Below are positions 21,873-29,630 of a stretch of DNA of 32,298 bases, piece after piece. Position numbers and translations under genes: made by a program. The stretch is from a bacterium (GTDB taxonomy: Bacteria > Patescibacteriota > Minisyncoccia > JAUYLV01). Numbering within the stretch: the stretch's first letter is position 1; every line of letters begins with the position of its first letter. Location of the stretch: positions 1 to 32,298 of the forward strand of contig JAUYLV010000035.1 of assembly GCA_030699565.1 (NCBI GenBank), in the 5' to 3' direction. Below the pieces are notes generated by a model. The model worked only from the letters and a program-made list of their open reading frames with translations, was not told where the DNA came from and searched no databases.

Positions 21873-23027
21873 ATGAAATCAGCAATAACAGCACGACTCT
21901 TGTTTGGCGGAACCGATCCGATGCCAGGCCTGCCGTTCAGCGTTGCCGATCTTTACTGGAAAACGCGCTTTCGGGTGGGCGATCCGGTGTTTTTTTGCGA
22001 ATTGCCGGATGGCGATGCGGTGTTATTCGTAAACGCGCTCGAGTACGGCCGCGCAAAGAAAGAAGCATCCGGATGCCGCATCGAGCTATTGGAGCCACTG
22101 CTGAAGAAGGCCGAAACGGATAGCGCATCTGTTGCCATCGCAGCGTATTTAAAGCGCCTCGGCATCACCACCATAGAAGCCCATCATGCGATGCCCTTCG
22201 GTATTATCCGTCGCATTGAAAAAAGCGGCCTTGCCGTCACCGAAGCGAAAGGCGACTGGTACCCCCAGCGCATGGTAAAGACCGCCCAGGAGCTTTCGGC
22301 GATCAAAAAGGCTCAAGAGGCGACGGGAAGGGCCATGCGAGAGGCCATGGCATTGATCCGGAAAGCACGCGTCGCTTCCGGGGGAATTCTCTTGAACGAA
22401 AAGGGCGAGATCATCACCTCTGAATACGTGCAGAACTGTATGCGTATGCGGCTTTTGCAGGAGAACTGCTTTGGCGCATCGATCATCGTGGCTTGCGGCG
22501 ATCAGGCGGCCGATCCCCACAAGATCGGATCCGGCCCCTTACAAGCGCACCTGCCCATTGTCATTGACGTGTTTCCCAGATCGCTTGAAACGCTTTACTG
22601 GGCGGATATGACGCGCACCGTATTCAAGGGAGAACCGACAAAAGAATGCGCCGCCATGTATCGGGCAGTTCTGGAGGCGCAAAAAATCGCCGAAGACATG
22701 ACAAAAGCGGGCGTTGACGGCAATGATATCCAACAGGCGGTAGAGAGGCATTTTATCGGATCCGGATACAAAACAGGAAAAAAGGACAAGATCATGCAGG
22801 GGTTCATTCACAGCGTCGGCCACGGGGTAGGCCTCGATATCCACGAGAAGCCCGGAATCGGCAAGGCGCATATGCCGCTTCCCGAGGGATCCGTGGTGAC
22901 AATTGAACCGGGACTTTATTACCTCGGCATCGGCGGCGTGCGCATTGAAGATATGGTCGTCGTTCAAAAAGACGGCGCGCATAATCTGACGGGCTTTCCG
23001 AAAGAACTGGGAGAGATGATTCTGTAA
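21873..23027 (+). CDS. M24-family (Xaa-Pro dipeptidase-like) metallopeptidase
   Basis: Pita-bread-fold aminopeptidase with N-terminal creatinase-like domain (1 to about 130) and C-terminal catalytic domain. Dimetal ligands are all visible: Asp in IVIDVF, Asp in WADMTRTVFKG, His in HSVGHGVGLDIHE, Glu in VTIEPGLYY and Glu in VRIEDMVVV. Substrates are probably X-Pro peptides, but the family also includes other activities. The first ATG (21858) is followed by AGGGAG and a second ATG at 21873; the SD points to the second, giving 384 residues. A strong terminator follows. Confidence 0.9.
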   Translation: MKSAITARLLFGGTDPMPGLPFSVADLYWKTRFRVGDPVFFCELPDGDAVLFVNALEYGRAKKEASGCRIELLEPLLKKAETDSASVAIAAYLKRLGITTIEAHHAMPFGIIRRIEKSGLAVTEAKGDWYPQRMVKTAQELSAIKKAQEATGRAMREAMALIRKARVASGGILLNEKGEIITSEYVQNCMRMRLLQENCFGASIIVACGDQAADPHKIGSGPLQAHLPIVIDVFPRSLETLYWADMTRTVFKGEPTKECAAMYRAVLEAQKIAEDMTKAGVDGNDIQQAVERHFIGSGYKTGKKDKIMQGFIHSVGHGVGLDIHEKPGIGKAHMPLPEGSVVTIEPGLYYLGIGGVRIEDMVVVQKDGAHNLTGFPKELGEMIL

Positions 23028-23043
23028 GATCCTCACCGCCCAA

Positions 23044-23070
23044 CCCCTCCTTATTAAGGAGGGGATTTTT
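23044..23070 (+). terminator. intrinsic terminator after the M24 peptidase gene
   Basis: CCCCTCCTT/AAGGAGGGG, 3-nt loop, ATTTTT tail. Confidence 0.92.
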
Positions 23071-23075
23071 ACATT

Positions 23076-23109
23076 GCTCCACTAACCAACGATCGCTGGT
23101 CAGTGGAGC
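23076..23109. repeat. second hairpin beside the terminator
   Basis: GCTCCACTAACCA and TGGTCAGTGGAGC are inverted arms with one mismatch around ACGATCGC. No T-tract. Confidence 0.6.
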
Positions 23110-23115
23110 ACGAAC

Positions 23116-23138
23116 AAAAATCCGCCTTTTTAGGGCGG
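23116..23138 (-). terminator. terminator of the Ada-like gene
   Basis: On the minus strand a CCGCC/GGCGG stem is followed by ATTTTTG. It lies 11 nt beyond the stop codon. Confidence 0.75.
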
Positions 23139-23148
23139 TTCTATTTAT

Positions 23149-23385
23149 TCAAGGCACAGGTTTGCAGATTTTACAGGGCCGGGCGCCGTATTCGATCGCG
23201 TCATGATACGTATGCACAAAAATGCGGTTTTCCTTTTTGGCGCGCTTTCCCGATGTGCAATCGAGCCGTCCGAAGATCATTTGCGTGGTAATGATGGCAA
23301 ATCTGCCTGGCCTGACGGATCGTATGAATCTGCCGCGCTTCCATATGGCATACAACCTTTGCTTTCCATGCCTTTTCATTTTCAC
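23149..23385 (-). CDS. Ada-like metal-binding domain protein without the acceptor cysteine
   Basis: 78 residues matching the zinc domain of Ada, which in true Ada repairs DNA methylphosphotriesters. Aligned by eye, IFGRLDCTSGKRAKKENRIF corresponds to Ada's IYCRPSC region, and AIEYGARPCKICKP to its AGFRPCKRC region. Three of four zinc cysteines are kept, but the methyl-acceptor position (Cys38 in E. coli Ada) is Gly. It is therefore unlikely to be a methyltransferase; a DNA-binding or zinc-structural role is an inference. The GTG start at 23385 overlaps the stop of a 28-codon ORF by 4 nt (GTGA), a coupling arrangement. It is downstream of trpS. Confidence 0.65.
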   Translation of the reverse strand: MKMKRHGKQRLYAIWKRGRFIRSVRPGRFAIITTQMIFGRLDCTSGKRAKKENRIFVHTYHDAIEYGARPCKICKPVP

Positions 23386-23468
23386 TGCACCGTCACAATC
23401 CCCAACGCAGCGCCTTCGGCGAGCAGCCAGGCATCAAGCTTCCCGATGTCGGCATTTGAATTTTCCAT
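23382..23468 (-). CDS. 28-residue ORF coupled to the Ada-like gene
   Basis: ATG at 23468 with a strong SD (AAGGAG, 6 nt spacing) opens MENSNADIGKLDAWLLAEGA, ending GIVTVQ. Its TGA overlaps the GTG of the Ada-like gene. It may be a translational leader, a tiny protein, or the true N-terminus of one gene split by a frameshift. Confidence 0.45.
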   Translation of the reverse strand: MENSNADIGKLDAWLLAEGAALGIVTVQ

Positions 23469-23514
23469 TGCAAACTCCTTTATGTAAAGGTGCCTATGAA
23501 CTTTCAATCCACCC

Positions 23515-24525
23515 CTACATTAAAAATCCCATCTTAGCCTTCACTTCCTTCAGGGTTTTATCGGCGATCGCCGCCGCACGCGCGGCCCCATCGGCAAGGA
23601 CGCCGCTTACATATACGCGATCGTTCTGGAGTTCTGCGCGCCTGGCCCGAAAATCTGCAAAATAATCCGCAACGACTTGGGCAAGATCGTTCTTAAAATC
23701 AGCATACCCCTTGCCGGCGTACATTTTTTCTATGTCTGCGACGGGTTTACCCGAAAGCTCGCCGTAGATCGTAAGCAAATTCGATACGGCGGGCTTGGCG
23801 CCCGGGGAATACCGGATCTCGGACCCCGAGTCGGTTACGGCGCGTTTTATTTTTTTGCGGATCTCATCGGCGGAGTCACCCAGCGATATGCCCGCATCCC
23901 CGGATTTGGACATTTTTTTCTTTGGTTCCGCAAGCGACATAATGCGCTTTGCCTCGGTCAGAAGCGGCTTTATCGGATCAAAGGTCTTGCCGAAAAGATG
24001 GTTGAAGCGCTTGGCGATCTCGTTTGCCACATCGATATGCGGCAGCTGGTCTTCGCCGACGGGAACGCATGTGGCTTTATAGAGTAAAATATCCGCCGTC
24101 ATCAATACGGGGTAGTCGAGAATGCCCACCTGGTTAAGCTGGGAATTTACGGCAGTCTCCTCCTTATAAGGACCAAGGCGATCGAGCCATGAGATAGGAG
24201 TGATGCTGTTGAAGATCCACGCCAATTCGCTGTGTGCCGGCACATGCGATTGCACGAACAGGATGGAACGCTCCGGATCGATGCCTAAGGCAAGAAGGTC
24301 AAGCACGATATCGCGGGTATTTTGCGTAAGTTCCTCCGGCTTTTGCGGCTTGGTGATCGCATGCAGATCAACCACGCCGTAAATGCATTGGTATGATTCC
24401 TGCAGCGCTACCGCTTGTTTGATCATGCCGAGATAATTTCCCAGATGCGGGCGGGCGGTCGGCTTGATGCCGCTGAAGACCGTTTCTTTACCGCTTGCTT
24501 TTTTATCGGCTGGAGTGTTTGCCAT
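23515..24525 (-). CDS. trpS: tryptophan--tRNA ligase
   Basis: Class I synthetase charging tRNA-Trp. FSGIKPTARPHLGNYLGMIKQ contains the HIGH equivalent (HLGN), KKKMSKSGD the KMSKS motif; VDLHAIT, YPVLMTADILLYKATCVPVGEDQLPHI and the C-terminal helices are typical. 336 residues, normal length for bacterial TrpRS. It has its own promoter with leaderless geometry and precedes the small ORF and Ada-like gene on the same strand. Confidence 0.96.
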   Translation of the reverse strand: MANTPADKKASGKETVFSGIKPTARPHLGNYLGMIKQAVALQESYQCIYGVVDLHAITKPQKPEELTQNTRDIVLDLLALGIDPERSILFVQSHVPAHSELAWIFNSITPISWLDRLGPYKEETAVNSQLNQVGILDYPVLMTADILLYKATCVPVGEDQLPHIDVANEIAKRFNHLFGKTFDPIKPLLTEAKRIMSLAEPKKKMSKSGDAGISLGDSADEIRKKIKRAVTDSGSEIRYSPGAKPAVSNLLTIYGELSGKPVADIEKMYAGKGYADFKNDLAQVVADYFADFRARRAELQNDRVYVSGVLADGAARAAAIADKTLKEVKAKMGFLM

Positions 24526-24562
24526 ACCGTACGATTATATATCTCCGTGTTGAAAACCACAA
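24526..24562 (-). promoter_or_regulatory. trpS promoter, leaderless geometry
   Basis: Minus strand: TTGTGG (24562-24557), 17-nt spacer, TATAAT (24539-24534), then 8 nt to the ATG. No room for an SD. Confidence 0.75.
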
Positions 24563-24568
24563 ACGCCC

Positions 24569-25255
24569 TCAGAAGGCGATGTCGGCCCAAACGGGTTTGT
24601 GATCGGAACCGCTTACGTCTTCAAGTACGCCGCTTGCGTGAATGCGGCAATTTTTTGCCGCGATCCAATCAAGGTTTCTGCCGAATCCCAGATGTTTCCA
24701 CGAATACGGCAATCCCTCCGCTACGGAAAACCCATTGCCATTGAGCGTCTCGGTTACACCATGTATTTCGCGTTTACTATAAGTATTGAAATCACCCATC
24801 AGGATCTGCGGCTGCGCGATCGGTCGCGCCTCCAAAGACTCAAAGATCCGCTCAAGCTGCTTTGCGCGCGTCTTCTTCGTTGCAAGCGATTCGAGGTGCG
24901 TATGCGTCAATCCGGCGCAGCCGTGTGAAGTGGCAACCTCCACATAGTGCGCAATGCGCGGGCGCAGTCGCGATCGCGCCGGTGGCAGCACGATGTGTTC
25001 GGTGACAGCGAGTGGAAGTTTAGTAAGAATTGCCATGCCGATACTCCGCCCCAGAATGGTCGCGCGCGGCACAAAATGATGGTCGTATCCGAGCGCATAG
25101 GCAAGTGCCTGAGTAAACCTCCGCTTCTTGCTCTGCCAGACCTCCTGCAATGCAACAATATCCGGTTCCAGGTCGCCAAAGGCCGAAAGAGCGGTCTTTA
25201 AGAGCCGCTCGGAGCGAAGCGCGTAGAAAATATTGAATGTAACGACGCGAAGCAT
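24569..25255 (-). CDS. endonuclease/exonuclease/phosphatase (EEP) family hydrolase
   Basis: 228-residue metal-dependent phosphodiesterase of the DNase I-like superfamily. Motifs: VVTFNIFY, PDIVALQEVW (metal-binding Glu), GMAILTKLPL, THTHLES, ILMGDFNTYS (Asp-x-Asn), NLDWIAAK and the terminal GSDHKPVWADI (Asp-His). No signal peptide, so probably cytosolic. The substrate (DNA, phospholipid or inositol phosphate) is not readable; the compact size resembles bacterial generic EEP proteins rather than ExoIII. It has its own promoter and is followed 43 nt later by trpS. Confidence 0.88.
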   Translation of the reverse strand: MLRVVTFNIFYALRSERLLKTALSAFGDLEPDIVALQEVWQSKKRRFTQALAYALGYDHHFVPRATILGRSIGMAILTKLPLAVTEHIVLPPARSRLRPRIAHYVEVATSHGCAGLTHTHLESLATKKTRAKQLERIFESLEARPIAQPQILMGDFNTYSKREIHGVTETLNGNGFSVAEGLPYSWKHLGFGRNLDWIAAKNCRIHASGVLEDVSGSDHKPVWADIAF

Positions 25256-25289
25256 TCTTGCATTATAACTATTTATGTGGTGTCGTCAA
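25256..25289 (-). promoter_or_regulatory. EEP gene promoter, leaderless
   Basis: Minus strand: TTGACG (25289-25284), 16-nt spacer, TATAAT (25267-25262), then only 6 nt to the ATG. Transcription must start at or just inside the start codon. Confidence 0.85.
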
Positions 25290-25309
25290 TAATTCACGGT
25301 GCTGGTGTA

Positions 25310-25338
25310 TTGAAATATGACGCATCATCACTTAAACT
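25310..25338 (+). promoter_or_regulatory. possible promoter of the YunG-deaminase gene
   Basis: TTGAAA (25310-25315), 17-nt spacer, TAAACT (25333-25338). It would give a leader of about 28 nt that contains the strong SD. Confidence 0.5.
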
Positions 25339-25372
25339 GCACAATACGCTGTTTGAAAATAAAGGAGGTTCT

Positions 25373-26332
25373 ATGGCGAATCGTCCACCCGGCATAACCA
25401 TCGATCGATTTCAGCAACTCTTGCGTGAAATATGCGACCAAGAAACGTCGCAGGATCCGGAACATTGGAAGCCCGAAAACCCCTTATGGGGACATTGCGC
25501 CGTCGCCTCCCTGGTAGCCCAGAATCTTTTCGGAGGCGACATTTTTCGCGCCTCGATGCAGCGGCGCGGAAAAGTCTTCGGATCGCATTATTGGAACCGC
25601 CTCCAGGACGGCAAAGATTATGATTTCACCAGGGATCAATTCGGCGGTACGCTTCCGACACTTTTGGATCCCGCCTTGCGCGACCGCGCAAGTATTCTGT
25701 ATCCAAAGCCGGATGACCCGGATGAACGCAAACAATTGTTCGTCGGGACAAGGAATCGTTACAAGCTTTTGGCATGGCGGCTTTTGCAGAAACTTTACGG
25801 CATCAATGCCGCCGGCAGGCAGAATCCGCTTTTTTCCGATACGCGGTATCGGGCATGCTTCGAGGTGGCGATGGATTCACCATGCCAGAAGATGAAATTC
25901 GGCTGCGTCATAACCCGCGAAGGCTCCATACTATATGCCGGCAGCAACAATACCATCGAGCCCTTGCGATCACTCTGTGATCCGACCTGCATTCGCTTGT
26001 CGATCCAATCCCGAACCGATTCCATGATCGGTGCATGCGGCCACGGCGAGGAGTTGGCGCTTTGGGAGGTTGCCCGCAAAGGCATCCGCCTGGATGAATG
26101 CGAACTCTACGTCGCCGGCTTTCATCCTACCAGCCTTCCGTGGCTGAAAACGGATGGCGAACACACATGCCTGCGCTGCAGCGTGCAAATGTTCAACGCG
26201 CGCCTTCGCACGATATACGTTCCGCTCCAAGCGCCGGACACGTTCAATACCGCCGTATGGCATCCGCTATCTGCCGAAGAAGCTCTTCGAGGTGCGGTGG
26301 CCTATGCATTGAAGGAAAAGACTATTAAGTGA
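25373..26332 (+). CDS. fusion of YunG-like Cys-His domain and CDA-fold deaminase
   Basis: 319 residues, two modules. N-terminal part (about 10-100): NPLWGHCAVASLVAQNLFGG, GSHYWNRLQDGKDYDFTRDQF. This resembles the B. subtilis YunG family (GQCAxTAL ... HYxN ... DLTxxQF), with candidate Cys42, His72 and Asp82/84. C-terminal part (about 165-300): a cytidine/deoxycytidylate-deaminase-like fold with HGEE (His224, Glu226) and TCLRC (Cys266, Cys269) as zinc ligands and general base, preceded by CDPTCIRLSIQSRTDS. The substrate could be a nucleotide, free base or RNA; not readable. ATG 25373 has a near-ideal SD (AAAGGAGG); the longer 25277 start is rejected. It is one of the few strongly SD-led genes here. 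A terminator follows. Confidence 0.75.
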   Translation: MANRPPGITIDRFQQLLREICDQETSQDPEHWKPENPLWGHCAVASLVAQNLFGGDIFRASMQRRGKVFGSHYWNRLQDGKDYDFTRDQFGGTLPTLLDPALRDRASILYPKPDDPDERKQLFVGTRNRYKLLAWRLLQKLYGINAAGRQNPLFSDTRYRACFEVAMDSPCQKMKFGCVITREGSILYAGSNNTIEPLRSLCDPTCIRLSIQSRTDSMIGACGHGEELALWEVARKGIRLDECELYVAGFHPTSLPWLKTDGEHTCLRCSVQMFNARLRTIYVPLQAPDTFNTAVWHPLSAEEALRGAVAYALKEKTIK

Positions 26333-26338
26333 TGTACT

Positions 26339-26361
26339 GACCCGTTTAAATCGGGTCTTTT
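26339..26361 (+). terminator. terminator between the deaminase gene and infB
   Basis: GACCCG/CGGGTC stem around TTTAAAT, then TTTT. The T-tract is shared with the infB -35 element. Confidence 0.85.
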
Positions 26362-26395
26362 CATTTATTCAGAAATACGGTACTATGAGACGGTT
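26358..26395 (+). promoter_or_regulatory. possible infB promoter
   Basis: TTTTCA (26358-26363), 17-nt spacer, TACTAT (26381-26386), then 9 nt to the ATG. The predicted leader is only 2-4 nt and there is no SD. Confidence 0.5.
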
Positions 26396-27901
26396 ATGCC
26401 AAGTAATAAGGACACAACAAAAAAACATCCGCCCGTCATTGCCGTTATGGGGCATGTTGACCATGGCAAAACGAGCCTTTTGGATTACATCCGCAAATCG
26501 AATGTAGCCGAAAAAGAGTCCGGAGGCATCACCCAGCATATCGGTGCCTATCAAATTACCCATGCCGACCGCGTCATGACGTTTTTAGATACGCCGGGAC
26601 ACGAAGCGTTCTCCGAGATGCGCAGGCGAGGGGCGCATGTCGCGGACCTTGCGGTCATCGTCATCGCAGCGGACGAAGGAGTAAAACCGCAGACGTTGGA
26701 GGCGCTGAAACACGCCCAGGAAGCCAAGATTCCGTTTGTGATCGCGTTCAACAAAATCGACAAGCCCAATGCGGACACCAACCGGGTGAAAAAAGATCTT
26801 TCCGAAAAGGAAATTCTTACGGAAGACTGGGGCGGAAGCATTCCTTCGGTCGAGGTTTCGGCAAAATCGGGACAGGGCGTTCCGGAATTGCTTGATATGC
26901 TGCTTCTGATGTGGGATATCGAGGATCTGGAGGCCGCGGAAGCGGGGAGCGGCATGGAAGGCGTGGTCATCGAATCCCGGCTTGACGCGCGCAGGGGGCC
27001 GACGGCGACCGTGCTTGTAACCATCGGCACCTTGAAGACGGGAGACATTATTGCGTGCGGCAAGACCATCGGCAAGATCCGGATACTGGAAAATTTTAAA
27101 GGTGAAGAAATAAGCGAAGCGACCGTTGCAACGCCCGTTCGTATCATCGGGTTGGAAGAAGTTCCGGTGTTGGGCGACACATGCCGCACGGTTGCCGGCA
27201 TTGAAGAGGGGCAGGCGCTTGTCGATGTCGCGCGAAAAACCGAGGAGGCGGATCGCACCAAGGCCGCTGCCGTCATCGGCGGAACGACCTATGTACTTCC
27301 ATTGATCCTTAAGTCGGACGTGAAAGGATCGGAAGAAGCCATTCGTGACGCGCTCGCCAAGATCGTCACCGCGGAGGCCGGCATTCGGATCATCGAAAGC
27401 GGCGTGGGAGACATCACCGAGGCCGATATCAAATCGGCGGTCGCCACCAAGGCGAAGATCATCGGGTTTCGAGCCGGCATATCGCATGATATCGAGCAAT
27501 TCGCCCGCCAGAAGGAAATCCCCGTGGCGCGCTACGATCTTATATATGACTGCCTGGAGGGCATTCGAAAGGAGCTCGCATCGCTTCTGCCCGCGGAGAT
27601 CATTAAAAAGCCCTATGGCAAGGCAAAGGTATTGGCGGTATTCAAGCGTGAAAAAGACGGTATTATCGTAGGTGGACGCGTCACGCAGGGCAAGCTGGTT
27701 CGCGGCGTCTGGTGCGATTTGATGCGCGATGGAGAGTTGATTGCGGAAGGAAGGCTTCGGGAGCTTAAGATCATCAAGGATAGCGCAGCGGAAGTAAAAG
27801 AAGGCCAAGAATGCGGCATGCTCTACGTGGGCAAAGGGGAGCCGAAGATCGGGGATACGCTGGAATCATACGAGCGTGAAGAGCGGCGAAGGGAACTTTA
27901 A
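26396..27901 (+). CDS. infB: translation initiation factor IF-2, short form
   Basis: GTPase that brings initiator tRNA to the 30S subunit. G1 GHVDHGKTS, G2 region GGITQHIGAY, G3 DTPGHE, G4 NKID and G5 SAKSG are intact, followed by domain II (RRGPTATVLVTIGTLKTGD), domain III (LPLILKSDVKGSEEAI) and the fMet-tRNA-binding C2 domain. At 501 residues it lacks the long N-terminal extension of E. coli IF-2 (890), starting almost directly at the G domain. It heads the infB-rbfA-nrnA gene order seen in many bacteria. Confidence 0.96.
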   Translation: MPSNKDTTKKHPPVIAVMGHVDHGKTSLLDYIRKSNVAEKESGGITQHIGAYQITHADRVMTFLDTPGHEAFSEMRRRGAHVADLAVIVIAADEGVKPQTLEALKHAQEAKIPFVIAFNKIDKPNADTNRVKKDLSEKEILTEDWGGSIPSVEVSAKSGQGVPELLDMLLLMWDIEDLEAAEAGSGMEGVVIESRLDARRGPTATVLVTIGTLKTGDIIACGKTIGKIRILENFKGEEISEATVATPVRIIGLEEVPVLGDTCRTVAGIEEGQALVDVARKTEEADRTKAAAVIGGTTYVLPLILKSDVKGSEEAIRDALAKIVTAEAGIRIIESGVGDITEADIKSAVATKAKIIGFRAGISHDIEQFARQKEIPVARYDLIYDCLEGIRKELASLLPAEIIKKPYGKAKVLAVFKREKDGIIVGGRVTQGKLVRGVWCDLMRDGELIAEGRLRELKIIKDSAAEVKEGQECGMLYVGKGEPKIGDTLESYEREERRREL

Positions 27902-27925
27902 CTTAGAAGCGGATAAACGCTGACA

Positions 27926-28038
27926 GCCGTCGGCCATAGCCTATGGCGTCGGACGATAGCCCCGACGCTTCATCACTTAAGCATAGAAAAGTCGGGATCC
28001 CGACCGCTCCATAATCCTAATCAGTGGATGCGTCGGGG
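27926..28038. other. structured noncoding gap between infB and rbfA
   Basis: 219 nt without a gene. GCCATAG/CTATGGC hairpin (27933-27947); long-range CCCCGACGC (27960) facing GCGTCGGGG (28030-28038) with partial extension; and inside it the perfect 14-bp palindrome GTCGGGATCCCGAC (27991-28004). No T-tract. It could be a repeat element or a structured RNA leader of rbfA. Confidence 0.5.
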
Positions 28039-28119
28039 TAACGCGGAAAAATGCGGAAATCAAAGGCAGTTATTTCTCAAATAGAGTGATAATGGAGTCG
28101 AGGGATTTTCTAATTTCGT

Positions 28120-28506
28120 ATGGCTTTTAAAAAGGAGCGGCTTCAGGAAATCATACGGCATGAGGTTTCGCAAATTTTGGAGCGCGACTTCAGACGACCG
28201 GGCGTCCTGGTTACCGTACTGGGTGCCGACGTATCACCGGACCGCCAACACGCGGTTATCTTTTTTAGCGTGTATCCCGCCGATAAAGGGGAGGAAATCG
28301 ATCAGATGATCGGACGCGTAATCGGCATCATTCAACGCGATCTTAACCACACCCTGCAAATGCGGCCAGTACCTAAACTACGGTTTGTGCGGGACACCTC
28401 GGCGGCTGAAGCCGCATCGATCGAGTCCTTGATAAAGCAGGAATCATCTGCTAGTGTTACCGGTCATGCCCGACGCTCACGCCGAACATTTCGCAAATCT
28501 GCATAA
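28120..28506 (+). CDS. rbfA: 30S ribosome-binding factor A
   Basis: Single KH-like domain protein assisting late 16S rRNA/30S maturation. 128 residues. KKERLQEIIRHEVSQILERDFRRPG, VTVLGADVSPDRQHAVIFFSVYP and LNHTLQMRPVPKLRFVRDTS follow the family pattern (helix, the conserved VSxDLxxAxVYxS strand, then the RxxPxLxFxxD strand). The basic C-terminal tail GHARRSRRTFRKSA overlaps the start of the next gene. Its position after infB is the usual one. Confidence 0.92.
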   Translation: MAFKKERLQEIIRHEVSQILERDFRRPGVLVTVLGADVSPDRQHAVIFFSVYPADKGEEIDQMIGRVIGIIQRDLNHTLQMRPVPKLRFVRDTSAAEAASIESLIKQESSASVTGHARRSRRTFRKSA

Positions 28507-29443
28507 ACTGATGGGGGAGGCGACTCGTCTTATTTTTGCCACCCATGAAAATCCCGATGCCGACGCGATCGGGGCGGTTTATGGTTTGGCGCATGTCGCC
28601 GCGCACATGGGCAAGTCCGCGTCACTGTTTCTTCCCGACGGCGTGCCACAGGAATTGGCATTTCTCTCAAACGACTTGCCGCGCCATACGGATCCGGAAA
28701 ATCTTGAAGGCGATGTGCTGATCGCCGTCGACTACGGCGATTTTAAGCGCACTAAACTGGATACGTATGTGGAACGCGTGCCGCTCCATGTGGCCACCAT
28801 CGACCATCATCCGCTGCGCGATCACCGCGGCAAAATCATCATCGTGGATACGTCGGCATCGTCGACCTGCGAGATCATATACCGATTCTGCAGGGAAACG
28901 GAAGTGCCCCTGACAAAGGATCTTGCCACCTGCCTCTTGGCCGGCATTATTTTCGATACCGGAGGCTTGAAGCATTCGAGTACATCCCAAAAAACCATGG
29001 AGGTTGTTACGGATCTTATTCGCCACGGCGCGCGCATGCATAAGGCGCATCAGGTAATGCGCACATCGAGCGAGCTGGAGTCCATGCGGATCATCGCAAG
29101 GGCGCTCGCGCGGATCGTATACGATAAGGAGTTGTCCATGAGTTATACCGTCATACCGCACGAGGAACTTCGCCTTGCCGGCGAGGACGCGGACGTAAGC
29201 ATAGTGACGCACCTATTGGGAACGGGGGAAGAGCATAAGTTCGCCGTAGTGTTCAAGGAATCCGAACCGGGAAAATTCCGCGTAAGCCTTCGCAGCGAAA
29301 ACTTCAAGGGAGTGGATGTTTCAAAAATTGCCAGCCAGTTCGGCGGGGGAGGGCATATGTACGCTTCGGGCTGCAGCATTGACGGAAGCATCGAAGAAGT
29401 TCTGACGAAGTTCAGGGAAGTGGCAAAGGCAACGCTTTCTTGA
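28466..29443 (+). CDS. nrnA: DHH/DHHA1 phosphoesterase, NrnA-like oligoribonuclease/pAp phosphatase
   Basis: Cytosolic Mn-dependent phosphoesterase, likely degrading nanoRNAs, pAp or cyclic-dinucleotide products. DHH domain: THENPDADAIGAVYGL, VDYGD, TIDHHPLRDH (the DHH), IIFDTGGLKHSST. DHHA1 domain: GGGGHMYASGCSI. 325 residues from the ATG at 28466; a GTG at 28454 in the same frame is possible. It overlaps rbfA by about 40 nt, so the two are translationally linked. I cannot separate NrnA from GdpP-like DHH-only forms beyond the absence of membrane, PAS or GGDEF parts. Confidence 0.9.
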   Translation: MPDAHAEHFANLHKLMGEATRLIFATHENPDADAIGAVYGLAHVAAHMGKSASLFLPDGVPQELAFLSNDLPRHTDPENLEGDVLIAVDYGDFKRTKLDTYVERVPLHVATIDHHPLRDHRGKIIIVDTSASSTCEIIYRFCRETEVPLTKDLATCLLAGIIFDTGGLKHSSTSQKTMEVVTDLIRHGARMHKAHQVMRTSSELESMRIIARALARIVYDKELSMSYTVIPHEELRLAGEDADVSIVTHLLGTGEEHKFAVVFKESEPGKFRVSLRSENFKGVDVSKIASQFGGGGHMYASGCSIDGSIEEVLTKFREVAKATLS

Positions 29444-29459
29444 TATAGTAGCCATGTGG

Positions 29460-29531
29460 GCGAGCGTAAATTATTTTACACTCGCGGGCGACATGCCATG
29501 GCGCTTGCCCGGTGAAAGGCAGAGATCTGCC
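29460..29531. other. hairpins and a degenerate tRNA-Cys-like half upstream of tRNA-Cys
   Basis: GCGAGCGTAAA/TTTACACTCGC hairpin at 29460-29485. The segment near 29516-29530 reads AAGGCAGAGATCTGC, which differs by one base from AAGGCAGAGGTCTGC in the adjacent tRNA-Cys. No T arm or acceptor 3' strand accompanies it. Confidence 0.35.
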
Positions 29532-29546
29532 GTCAAATTAATATAT

Positions 29547-29618
<72 letters not shown>

Positions 29619-29630
29619 CTAAATATACCC

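Noticed and set aside
26551-27808. Minus-strand ORFs of 241 and 407 residues antisense to infB
   Set aside because: infB is unmistakable on the plus strand; the shadows have no domain features.
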